Below are positions 43,167-50,531 of a stretch of 64,000 nt of DNA, piece by piece. Numbering within the stretch: position 1 is the first letter of the stretch; each line of letters starts with the position of its first letter. Under the pieces are notes generated by a model, which ran no database searches, had not been told where the DNA came from, and was given only the letters and a program-made list of their open reading frames with translations. This DNA is from Lachnospiraceae bacterium. Its GTDB lineage: Bacteria > Bacillota > Clostridia > Lachnospirales > Lachnospiraceae. Location: contig JAHZFJ010000001.1 of the NCBI GenBank assembly GCA_019421365.1, positions 1 to 64,000 on the forward strand, given 5' to 3'. Position numbers and translations under genes: made by a program.

Positions 43167-43658
43167 ATGAATTTAATAGTAGCAGTAGATAAGAATTGGG
43201 CTATAGGGAATAAGAATGACTTACTTGTTAAAATCCCTGCAGACCAACGTTTCTTTCGTGAAGAAACAACAGGAAAAGTAATTATTATGGGACGTAAAAC
43301 ATTAGAAAGCTTCCCACAAAAAAAGCCATTACCAAATCGTACGAATATTGTTATATCAAGAAAAGCAGATTATAAAGTTGATGGAGCAACAGTAGTAGGT
43401 AGTATAGAAGAAGCATTAGAGTTAGTAAAGGATTACAAATCAGAAGATGTTTTTGTTATTGGTGGTGATTCAATCTATCATCAAATGCTTCCATATTGCT
43501 ATGTTGCACATATAACAAAAATCAACTATGCATATGAGGCAGATACGTATTTCCCAAACCTTGATGAGATGCCTGAATGGAAAATTACTGAACAATCAGA
43601 AGAACAAACGTATTATGATTTAGAATACTGGTTTATTAAATACGAGAAACAAAAATAA
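43167..43658 (+). CDS. folA: Dihydrofolate reductase
   Basis: The 163-residue protein has DHFR landmarks: AVDKNWAIGNKNDLLVKIPADQRFF at the start, VIIMGRKTLESFP (NADPH site), NIVISRK and VFVIGGDSIY. It regenerates tetrahydrofolate from the dihydrofolate made by thymidylate synthase and is transcribed with thyA. GAAAGGAAC precedes the ATG. The active-site acid is Asp26-like in PADQRFF. Confidence 0.95.
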   Translation: MNLIVAVDKNWAIGNKNDLLVKIPADQRFFREETTGKVIIMGRKTLESFPQKKPLPNRTNIVISRKADYKVDGATVVGSIEEALELVKDYKSEDVFVIGGDSIYHQMLPYCYVAHITKINYAYEADTYFPNLDEMPEWKITEQSEEQTYYDLEYWFIKYEKQK

Positions 43659-43809
43659 ACAAATGCATAACTATGATGAATATAAGCCATGAACTATTGA
43701 TATGCGAAAAGATTTTAGAAACTATTGAAATTCGAAATTAAGAAGACTAAGATAGATTAAAAGTATTCGCATAACTACGGATAAATCATAATTAGGAAGG
43801 TGAATGACC

Positions 43810-44877
43810 ATGTTAAATATCAGATATGAGAAAACAACTGCACCAAAAGAATTGCCAAAAGAAGATAATCCATTAAAATTCGGTACTATCTTTACAGATC
43901 ATATGTTTATTATGAACTATGAAACAGGTAAGGGATGGCATGATGCAAGAATCGTACCATATGCACCACTTAGTTTAGAACCTTCAGCTATGGTGTTCCA
44001 CTATGGACAAGAGATGTTTGAAGGATTAAAAGCATACAAAACTGAAGATGGAAGAACATTATTATTCCGTCCTAATAAGAATATTGAGAGAGCAAATAAT
44101 ACAAATCGTAGAATCTGTATTCCAGAAATTCCAGAAGAGGATTTCTTAGATGCAATTAAAGCAGTTGTTAAGACTGATGAAGCATGGATTCCAACAAAGC
44201 CAGGGACGTCATTATATATTAGACCATTTGTGATCGCAACGGATCCATTCCTTGGTGTACGTCCATCTGATACGTATATGTTTATTATCATCTTATCACC
44301 AGTTGGTGCTTACTATCCAGAAGGTTTGAACCCTGTTAAGATTTGGATTGAAGATGAATATGTTCGAGCTGTTAAAGGTGGTGTTGGTGAAGCTAAGACA
44401 GGTGCAAATTATGTTGCTTCTTTAGCTGCACAAGTTAAAGCTCATGATGATGGTTATTCACAAGTACTATGGCTTGATGGTGTTGAAAGAAAATACATTG
44501 AAGAAGTTGGGGCAATGAACATCTTCTTCAAGATTAATGGAACAGTGGTAACTCCTAAGCTAAATGGTAGTATCTTACCAGGTGTTACAAGAAATTCAGT
44601 TATTGAATTATGTAAAGCGTGGGGAGTTCCAGTAGAAGAAAGAAAAATCTCTGTAGACGAATTATATGAAGCTTCTAATAATGGTTCATTAGAAGAAGTA
44701 TTCGGTACAGGTACAGCAGCAGTTATTTCACCAGTAGGACACCTTCGTTTTGAAGACCATGTAATGCAAGTTAAGGATGGTGGTATTGGAGAACTTAGCC
44801 AAAGAATCTACGATACGATTACAGGTATCCAATTAGGTGAAGTGGAAGATACATTCAACTGGACCGTGGAAGTATAA
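43810..44877 (+). CDS. ilvE: Branched-chain amino acid aminotransferase
   Basis: The 355-residue PLP enzyme of fold type IV shows FHYGQEMFEGLKAYK, RPNKNIERANNTNRR, the PLP lysine Lys196 in GEAKTGANYVASLAAQ, and EVFGTGTAAVISPV. It follows the long eukaryotic/Bacillus-type branch. It interconverts Leu, Ile and Val with their keto acids. ATG 43810 is preferred because AGGAAGG (43794-43800) is 9 bases away; ATG 43804 is only 3 away. It is a single-gene unit. Confidence 0.95.
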   Translation: MLNIRYEKTTAPKELPKEDNPLKFGTIFTDHMFIMNYETGKGWHDARIVPYAPLSLEPSAMVFHYGQEMFEGLKAYKTEDGRTLLFRPNKNIERANNTNRRICIPEIPEEDFLDAIKAVVKTDEAWIPTKPGTSLYIRPFVIATDPFLGVRPSDTYMFIIILSPVGAYYPEGLNPVKIWIEDEYVRAVKGGVGEAKTGANYVASLAAQVKAHDDGYSQVLWLDGVERKYIEEVGAMNIFFKINGTVVTPKLNGSILPGVTRNSVIELCKAWGVPVEERKISVDELYEASNNGSLEEVFGTGTAAVISPVGHLRFEDHVMQVKDGGIGELSQRIYDTITGIQLGEVEDTFNWTVEV

Positions 44878-44936
44878 TTTAAGATAGGAACAATAGGAAG
44901 GCATATATTTTATCATTCTGTTGTCATTAATAAAGA

Positions 44937-44971
44937 AGAAGTCATAGGATAGATAATATCTTATGGCTTCT
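44937..44971 (+). terminator. Stem-loop after ilvE
   Basis: AGAAGTCATAGGATA (44937-44951) pairs with TATCTTATGGCTTCT (44957-44971) with two G-U pairs. Only a short CCTT follows, so termination may be weak. Confidence 0.55.
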
Positions 44972-45114
44972 CCTTATGTAGTATATATTTAAGGAAAAAT
45001 TACGGGAATTTATAGTTGTCATACCTATATTTATTTGTTAGAATAGTTTAGATTAAGGTATTGAGGCAGTTATAAACTATATATTTAGATTTTAGAAAAG
45101 AGAGGTACAATGTA

Positions 45115-45882
45115 GTGGCAGAGAATTTCAGAAATACGGCCGTGATAACAAGTGTAGTTAAGTTACAAGAGGATATTGTCAGTATGTGGCTCAAAGATGA
45201 AGAGATTGCATTGGCTTCAAAACCAGGTCAATTTGTTTCATTCTTTTGTAAAGATGGAAGTCGCCTATTACCAAGGCCAATTAGTATCTGTGAAATTAAT
45301 CATAGCGAAGGTACATTACGATTTGTATTTCGTATAGTTGGCGAAGGAACAAAGGAAATCGCTACATACAAAGTAGGCGATGAGGTTGTAATCATGGGAC
45401 CACTTGGCAATGGATTTACGCTTGAAGGTAAAAAGGCAATCTTAATTGGTGGTGGAATTGGTATTCCTCCTATGTTAGAGCTTGCAAAGCAACTCGATAT
45501 AGAGAAAAGCATTGTATTAGGATACCGAGATGTCACATTTATGGATCAAGAATTTGAACCATATGGTGATGTGTATGTTGCAACAGAAGATGGAAGTACA
45601 GGAGTAAAAGGAAATGTTATCGATGCAATTCGTGAACATGCCATCGATGCAGACATTATCTTTGCGTGTGGACCTACCCCGATGTTACGTGGAATTCAAT
45701 CCTATGCATTAGAACATGGAATCAAAGCACAACTTTCTCTAGAAGAAAGAATGGCATGTGGTATCGGAGCATGTCTTGCTTGTGTATGTAAAACAAAAGA
45801 AGTGGATCACCATACCCATGTTCATAATACAAGAATATGTAAAGACGGTCCGGTATTCTATGCTCAGGAGGTAGAATTATAA
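45115..45882 (+). CDS. pyrK: Dihydroorotate dehydrogenase B, electron-transfer subunit
   Basis: The 255-residue protein has an FAD-binding ferredoxin-reductase barrel (RLLPRPISICEI), an NAD-binding half (ILIGGGIGIPPMLELAKQL, FACGPTPML) and a C-terminal [2Fe-2S] loop with four cysteines (MACGIGACLACVCKT...RICKDGPVF). It passes electrons from dihydroorotate oxidation in PyrD to NAD. The start is GTG 45115 with AGAGG upstream. Its stop abuts the pyrD ATG, so the two subunits are coupled. Confidence 0.95.
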   Translation: MAENFRNTAVITSVVKLQEDIVSMWLKDEEIALASKPGQFVSFFCKDGSRLLPRPISICEINHSEGTLRFVFRIVGEGTKEIATYKVGDEVVIMGPLGNGFTLEGKKAILIGGGIGIPPMLELAKQLDIEKSIVLGYRDVTFMDQEFEPYGDVYVATEDGSTGVKGNVIDAIREHAIDADIIFACGPTPMLRGIQSYALEHGIKAQLSLEERMACGIGACLACVCKTKEVDHHTHVHNTRICKDGPVFYAQEVEL

Positions 45883-46784
45883 TGAATCTAAAAGTGAATT
45901 TAGCTGGTGTGGAACTTAATAATCCAGTAATGACTGCCTCTGGTACATTTGGATCTGGAATTGAATATAGCGATTATGTTGATTTAAATCGTCTAGGTGC
46001 TGTTGTTACGAAAGGTGTAGCAAATGTACCATGGCAAGGTAATGCCACTCCAAGAATAGCTGAAACATACGGTGGCATGCTGAATGCAGTAGGCTTACAA
46101 AATCCAGGTATTGATGTGTTCGTAGAAAGAGATTTACCTTTCCTTAAGAAATACGACACAAAAGTAATTGTAAATGTATGTGGTAGATCAACAAGTGATT
46201 ATGTTGAAGTGGTAGAACGATTAGCTGATGAAGCAGTTGATATGTTGGAAATCAATATATCATGCCCTAATGTAAAAGAAGGTGGTATAGCTTTTGGTCA
46301 GAATCCAAAAAGTGTAGAAGATATCACACGAGCAGTAAAGAAAGTGGCAAAACAACCAATTATCATGAAGTTAAGTCCAAACGTTACAGATATTACTGAA
46401 ACTGCAAAAGCAGCAGAAGCTGGTGGTGCAGATGTTTTATCATTAATTAATACACTTACAGGTATGAAGATTGATGTTAACAGAAGAAACTTCGTCCTTG
46501 CCAATAAAACTGGCGGTTTGTCAGGTCCAGCTATTAAGCCAATTGCCGTTCGTATGGTCTATCAAGTCGCTAATGCAGTAAACTTGCCAATTATAGGAAT
46601 GGGTGGTATTATGAATGTTGAAGATGCTTTGGAATTCATAATGGCAGGAGCGACAGCAGTATCAGTAGGTACTGCCAATTTTGCGAACCCATTGGCAACA
46701 ATGGAAATCGTACAAGGTTTAGAAGAGTATCTTAAGAAGAATAATATAGAAGATATTAATTCACTAGTTGGATGTGTGAAATAG
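45882..46784 (+). CDS. pyrD: Dihydroorotate dehydrogenase B, catalytic subunit
   Basis: The 300-residue FMN barrel enzyme shows NPVMTASGTFGSG, NAVGLQNPG, the active-site segment NISCPNVKEGG (catalytic Cys) and the FMN phosphate site GMGGIMN. The presence of PyrK next to it marks the NAD-dependent type 1B. It oxidises dihydroorotate to orotate in pyrimidine synthesis. GGAGG at 45867-45871, inside the pyrK end, serves the ATG. The product feeds PyrE encoded downstream. Confidence 0.96.
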   Translation: MNLKVNLAGVELNNPVMTASGTFGSGIEYSDYVDLNRLGAVVTKGVANVPWQGNATPRIAETYGGMLNAVGLQNPGIDVFVERDLPFLKKYDTKVIVNVCGRSTSDYVEVVERLADEAVDMLEINISCPNVKEGGIAFGQNPKSVEDITRAVKKVAKQPIIMKLSPNVTDITETAKAAEAGGADVLSLINTLTGMKIDVNRRNFVLANKTGGLSGPAIKPIAVRMVYQVANAVNLPIIGMGGIMNVEDALEFIMAGATAVSVGTANFANPLATMEIVQGLEEYLKKNNIEDINSLVGCVK

Positions 46785-46820
46785 GTTGATTATGTGATTG
46801 ACCTTGAAGGAGGGTTGTAT

Positions 46821-46847
46821 ATGACTACGGAAGTTATGTGTGCATAG
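46821..46847 (+). other. 8-codon mini-ORF before a terminator between pyrD and pyrE
   Basis: ATG 46821 opens MTTEVMCA followed by TAG. It has an excellent ribosome site, AAGGAGGG (46807-46814). The stop codon touches the 5' arm of the terminator at 46847-46888, so a translating ribosome would cover the stem. This is the layout of an attenuator, though it could also be the relic of a gene. Confidence 0.4.
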
Positions 46848-46888
46848 CAAAGGCTATTGCAAATAAAACAGAATAAAATAGCCTTTGC
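46847..46888 (+). terminator. Intrinsic terminator between pyrD and the small HTH gene
   Basis: GCAAAGGCTATT (46847-46858) pairs perfectly with AATAGCCTTTGC (46877-46888). Only a weak T-tract follows (TCAATTCC). It splits pyrKD from the following pyrE unit. Confidence 0.65.
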
Positions 46889-46926
46889 TCAATTCCAAGA
46901 TAATATAGTATTTGGGAGGAGCACAA

Positions 46927-47205
46927 GTGAGCTATATAAAGGCAGAATTAGTATTACCAAAAGAAGTTTTAGAGCTAGTTCAAAAGTATACAGATGGACA
47001 ATGCATATACATCCCTCGTAAGAAGGAAAATTATAAATCCTGGGGTGAGAATACCCAGTATCGTGAAGTGACAAAATTGAGAAACCAAGATATTTATATA
47101 GAGTATCTGAGTGGCGTAACGACGTCTACCTTAGCTGAGAAATATTTCTTATCAGTTAAGAGTATTCAACGAATTGTATTAGAACAAAAAGGCATCAGAA
47201 AATAG
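46927..47205 (+). CDS. Small helix-turn-helix protein (CD3324/Mor-like)
   Basis: The 92-residue protein ends in a helix-turn-helix (LSGVTTSTLAEKYFLSVKSIQRIVLEQKGIRK), after a segment YIPRKKENYKSWGENTQYREVTKLRNQDIY typical of small Firmicute proteins related to the Mor transcription activator. The start is GTG 46927 with GGGAGGAG just upstream. It precedes pyrE by 11 bp and could be co-transcribed; a role in pyrimidine control is only suggested by position. Confidence 0.75.
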   Translation: MSYIKAELVLPKEVLELVQKYTDGQCIYIPRKKENYKSWGENTQYREVTKLRNQDIYIEYLSGVTTSTLAEKYFLSVKSIQRIVLEQKGIRK

Positions 47206-47216
47206 GAGGATATACA

Positions 47217-47894
47217 ATGGAACAATATAAGAAAGAGTTTATTGAATTTATGGTTGATTGTGGAGTATTAAAGTTTGGTGATTTCGTTACCAAGAGTGGA
47301 AGAAAGACTCCTTTCTTCGTAAATACTGGATTCTACCGTAAAGGTGCACAATTACGTAAATTAGGCGAATATTATGCCAAAGCAATTGAAAGCAAATTTG
47401 GATTTGATTTCGATATTCTCTTTGGACCTGCATATAAAGGTATTCCTCTTAGTGTAGCGACTACTATGGCAATTAGTGAACATTACGGCGTAGATATCGG
47501 ATATTGTTCTAATCGTAAAGAAGTAAAAGATCATGGTGACACAGGTATCCTACTTGGAAGTCCTATCGTGGATAAGAATAAAGTTGTTATTATTGAAGAT
47601 GTAACAACAGCAGGAACTTCTATTCAAGAAACTTTACCAATTATTAAAGCACAAGGTGATGTAGATGTTCTTGGACTTGTAGTTTCTGTAGATAGAATGG
47701 AACGCGGTCAAGGAACTAAGAGTGCACTATGCGAGATAGAAGAAAAATACGGATTGAAAACAACAGCAATTGTTACTATGGCAGAAGTTGTGGAACACTT
47801 GTATAATAAACCGTATAATGGTAAAATTATCATAGATGATACATTGAAAGAAGCAATTGATGCATACTATGAGCAATACGGGGTTAGAGAATAG
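47217..47894 (+). CDS. pyrE: Orotate phosphoribosyltransferase
   Basis: The 225-residue enzyme has the PRPP-binding motif VVIIEDVTTAGTSIQE and the ILFGPAYKGIPLSVATTMA and SNRKEVKDHG blocks of bacterial PyrE. It joins orotate and PRPP to give OMP. TAGGAGGATATACA precedes the ATG. It is translated right after the small HTH gene and takes the product of PyrD, encoded 430 bp upstream. Confidence 0.96.
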   Translation: MEQYKKEFIEFMVDCGVLKFGDFVTKSGRKTPFFVNTGFYRKGAQLRKLGEYYAKAIESKFGFDFDILFGPAYKGIPLSVATTMAISEHYGVDIGYCSNRKEVKDHGDTGILLGSPIVDKNKVVIIEDVTTAGTSIQETLPIIKAQGDVDVLGLVVSVDRMERGQGTKSALCEIEEKYGLKTTAIVTMAEVVEHLYNKPYNGKIIIDDTLKEAIDAYYEQYGVRE

Positions 47895-47922
47895 CTCCTA
47901 TTAATAGAATGGAGGAATGAAG

Positions 47923-48075
47923 ATGAGTGAAAGAATATATAAGACTATGAAGTCAGTAGGTACAAGCAATTTAGTAATTGGTATATGCATTATTGTATTT
48001 GGCATTGTAGCAGGTGTTACTACTATTGTTAGTGGCGGAAGACTACTTAGTAAGAAATCAGATATATTATTCTAG
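47923..48075 (+). CDS. Small membrane protein, 50 residues
   Basis: ATG 47923 with GGAGG (47911-47915) opens a 50-codon frame. The product has a basic start (MSERIYKTMKSVG), one or two hydrophobic helices (about 15-41) and a basic end (GGRLLSKKSDILF). It lies 28 bp after pyrE and before a terminator, so it ends that transcript. Similar short proteins are common in Clostridia; no function is known. Confidence 0.7.
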   Translation: MSERIYKTMKSVGTSNLVIGICIIVFGIVAGVTTIVSGGRLLSKKSDILF

Positions 48076-48147
48076 GTCGATGGTTTCAGTTTTAACTCCA
48101 TAAATGAACCTTTGACCATATTAAGATTCATTTTCGACAACAATTTG

Positions 48148-48201
48148 AAAGGGAATATTGCAAGATTGATATTATTATCATATTTGCAATATTCCCTTTT
48201 T
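48148..48201 (+). terminator. Intrinsic terminator of the pyrE unit
   Basis: AAAGGGAATATTGCAA (48148-48163) pairs with TTGCAATATTCCCTTT (48184-48199), followed by more T. A 16-bp stem. Confidence 0.88.
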
Positions 48202-48351
48202 CTGTTCTTTTTAAGAAATAACAAGTTAAGAAAAGGATGAATAGAGAGTGAGTGAACAGTATATGAATAAAGATTATGTATAATTTTTATTAGATTCATG
48301 TTAGAATATATGGAAAAAGAATAATTAATTTTTAAAGGGTATGGTATTAAA

Positions 48352-49416
48352 ATGAAAAAAAGAAAAACAGTAGTACTTATTATATCAATTGTTATGATAT
48401 TATGCCTCTTTGCAGGGTGTAAAGACTCCCAGAAAACGAAAATTAATCCACACGTTGCAGAAGATGTAGATACAGAGAAAGATGATATATCAGATGAATC
48501 AGAGAATATTAAGCCTACAGAACCAACTGATCTATCGGTGGTAGAACCTGAAGAGGAAGACTCACAATTTTCCTTTACTGACATTTCAAATCTAGAATTC
48601 TGGTTTGGAAGTGGAGCAGGAGCATGGTGTACGGTGTTGAATGTTAATGAAGATGGTACTTTTGAAGGAACATACCATGATGCTGATATGGGCGATATTG
48701 GGGAAGGTTATCCGGATGGAACTTATTATCTATGTTGTTTTGAAGGAAAATTTACTCAACCTAAGAAAGTTGATGAATATACATATTCGGTAAAGATTGA
48801 AAGCATTGAATTAGCCAATGAAGTTGACACAGAAGAAATTATAGATAGCGTTAAATATATATATAGTCAACCCTATGGTTTATACGATGCAGATGATATC
48901 TTGATCTATATCCCCGGTATCTCAATAAAAGAGTTACCGGAGGAGTATCGAAGTTGGGTTGGATACAGTGATCTTTTAAATCTCTCAGAAACAGAATTAC
49001 CTTTTTACGGAATTTTCAATGTGAAGACTGGAGATGGGTTCTCTAGTTATGGCAAAAGTGAAGATTCAATAGATGATGAACTTGCACTTATTGAGCAGTT
49101 AGCAAGCGATTTAAAAGATAAATTACAGAAAGAAGATTTGACACAAAGTGATATGACGGAAATATCTTCACAATTATATCAATTATGGGATAATGAATTA
49201 AATACAATATGGGCTAAGTTAAAGGATTCGTTAGATTCAGCAACGATAGAAACCCTTACAAAAGAAGAACGAGAATGGATAAGCTACAAAGAAGATGAGA
49301 TAAAGAAAGCTGGAGCAGAATATGAAGGCGGAACAATGCAACCGATGGTGGAGAATGATAAGGGGAGTGAATTGACAAAAGCGCGGGTGTATGAGCTTGC
49401 GGAGTATCTGCGATAG
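48352..49416 (+). CDS. Lipoprotein with C-terminal LprI-like (DUF1311) domain
   Basis: The 354-residue protein has a signal peptide with lipobox FAGC (Cys about 23), an acidic linker (about 30-75), a beta-rich middle domain and a C-terminal helical region (about 270-350). The last part (LWDNELNTIWAKLKDSL...KEEREWISYKEDEIKKAGAEYEGGT) follows the LprI/DUF1311 pattern, a fold known from periplasmic lysozyme-inhibitor-like proteins. AAAGGGTATGG precedes the ATG. A cell-surface role is likely; the ligand is unknown. Confidence 0.75.
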   Translation: MKKRKTVVLIISIVMILCLFAGCKDSQKTKINPHVAEDVDTEKDDISDESENIKPTEPTDLSVVEPEEEDSQFSFTDISNLEFWFGSGAGAWCTVLNVNEDGTFEGTYHDADMGDIGEGYPDGTYYLCCFEGKFTQPKKVDEYTYSVKIESIELANEVDTEEIIDSVKYIYSQPYGLYDADDILIYIPGISIKELPEEYRSWVGYSDLLNLSETELPFYGIFNVKTGDGFSSYGKSEDSIDDELALIEQLASDLKDKLQKEDLTQSDMTEISSQLYQLWDNELNTIWAKLKDSLDSATIETLTKEEREWISYKEDEIKKAGAEYEGGTMQPMVENDKGSELTKARVYELAEYLR

Positions 49417-49448
49417 TAGAAAATAGTCGTGTGAAAGTAATAATCTTA

Positions 49449-49500
49449 ATCTAGAAATTGATTCCAGAGTATACCTGGTTTTTATTTCTAGATTTTTTTT
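49449..49500 (+). terminator. Intrinsic terminator after the LprI-like lipoprotein
   Basis: AATCTAGAAAT (49449-49459) pairs with ATTTCTAGATT (about 49484-49494), followed by a T-run to 49500. The loop contains a second small stem (CCAG/CTGG). Confidence 0.82.
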
Positions 49501-49611
49501 GACTCGAATATAAAAAAGTTCGTTAAGCATAGAAAGAACCATAGCAATTGTGAATCTGCCAACTAGTATGTCACAACTGGAGTTACAATTGAAACTTAAA
49601 TAAATAATAGA

Positions 49612-49657
49612 TTGACATTACATCGTTGTTAGTATATACTAACTAACTGTGGTTAGT
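49612..49657 (+). promoter_or_regulatory. Strong promoter with tandem palindromic operators
   Basis: TTGACA (49612-49617), 17 bp, TATACT (49635-49640). The perfect 14-bp palindrome TTAGTATATACTAA (49629-49642) covers the -10 box, and a second palindrome ACTAACTGTGGTTAGT (49642-49657) follows at once. This is typical of a TetR- or MarR-type repressor site, but no such regulator gene adjoins. It should control the DUF454-DUF4405-CydDC-like genes, with a ~100-nt leader. Confidence 0.68.
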
Positions 49658-49755
49658 ATTTAATAACGGAAGATAGTTATATAAGTATCGATATTGCAAC
49701 GAGGGATTTGTGATATTCATAAATTTATCAAAATTGAAAGGAGCTGTTTGTTAAA

Positions 49756-50142
49756 ATGAGGCGTTTAATAAATGGTATATGTGTTGGTTTGGCGTTTGTA
49801 TGTTTGGGGTTGGGTGCTATTGGTGTAATATTGCCTATTGTGCCAACAACTCCTTTTTTATTGCTTGCGGCAGTATTGTTTGCAAAAGGGTCAGAGCGAT
49901 TTCATAAGTGGTTTATTTCCACAAAATTGTATCAAAAGCACATAGTTCAGGTGGTAAAGAATAAGTCCATGCCGCAGAAGGCTAAGGTGACAACAATATC
50001 GGTACTTACTGTGATGTTTATTATAGGATTTATATTCTGTCCAGTTTGGTATGGACGAGTGGTAATTGCGGGTGTGGCACTTGGTCATTTATATTATTTT
50101 ATATTTCGAATTAAGACTAGCCCAGATTCCTTAGAAGAATAA
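49756..50142 (+). CDS. DUF454 (YbaN-like) inner membrane protein
   Basis: The 128-residue protein has three to four membrane helices and the DUF454 signature GAIGVILPIVPTTPFLLLAAVLFAKGS...FHKWFISTKLYQ. GAAAGGAGCTG precedes the ATG. It is the first gene of a four-gene unit with a DUF4405-type protein and a CydDC-like ABC pair. The biochemical role of DUF454 is not known. Confidence 0.88.
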   Translation: MRRLINGICVGLAFVCLGLGAIGVILPIVPTTPFLLLAAVLFAKGSERFHKWFISTKLYQKHIVQVVKNKSMPQKAKVTTISVLTVMFIIGFIFCPVWYGRVVIAGVALGHLYYFIFRIKTSPDSLEE

Positions 50143-50162
50143 ATATGAAGAGGTGTACAACA

Positions 50163-50531
50163 ATGAGTAAATGTAAAGTTAAGCCATTAATGGGAGTAAC
50201 AATAGCGTTATTGCTATTATTATTTTGTGTGAAAGTAACGGGTGAAGTAATACATGCGTTATTGGGATTAGCTTTTACAGGAATAATGATTTATCATATG
50301 TCAAAACAAGGGAAGAAACTCCCATATGTACCTAAAAAATATAGAATTGTAGATATCGTATTAATTATATCATTAGGGATAATTTGTATATCAGGAGTAT
50401 TGTTACATCCATTAAACGGAGTATTACTGATTAAGATTGTACATAAGCTAGCTAGCGTTGTACTCTGTATAGCGTTAATTTGGCATGTGATACAACATAA
50501 GAAGAAAGGAAATAAAAGAAATGTTTCATAA
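50163..50531 (+). CDS. DUF4405-like membrane protein
   Basis: The 122-residue protein has about four membrane helices with histidines near helix ends (GEVIHALLG, MIYHMSK, IVHKLASVV, IWHVIQHKK). This spacing is typical of small DUF4405-type proteins that could bind haem, an inference from the paired histidines. ATG 50163 is preferred because GAGGTG lies 9 bases upstream; ATG 50145 would add six residues. Its end overlaps the ABC gene start by 11 bp. Confidence 0.72.
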   Translation: MSKCKVKPLMGVTIALLLLLFCVKVTGEVIHALLGLAFTGIMIYHMSKQGKKLPYVPKKYRIVDIVLIISLGIICISGVLLHPLNGVLLIKIVHKLASVVLCIALIWHVIQHKKKGNKRNVS

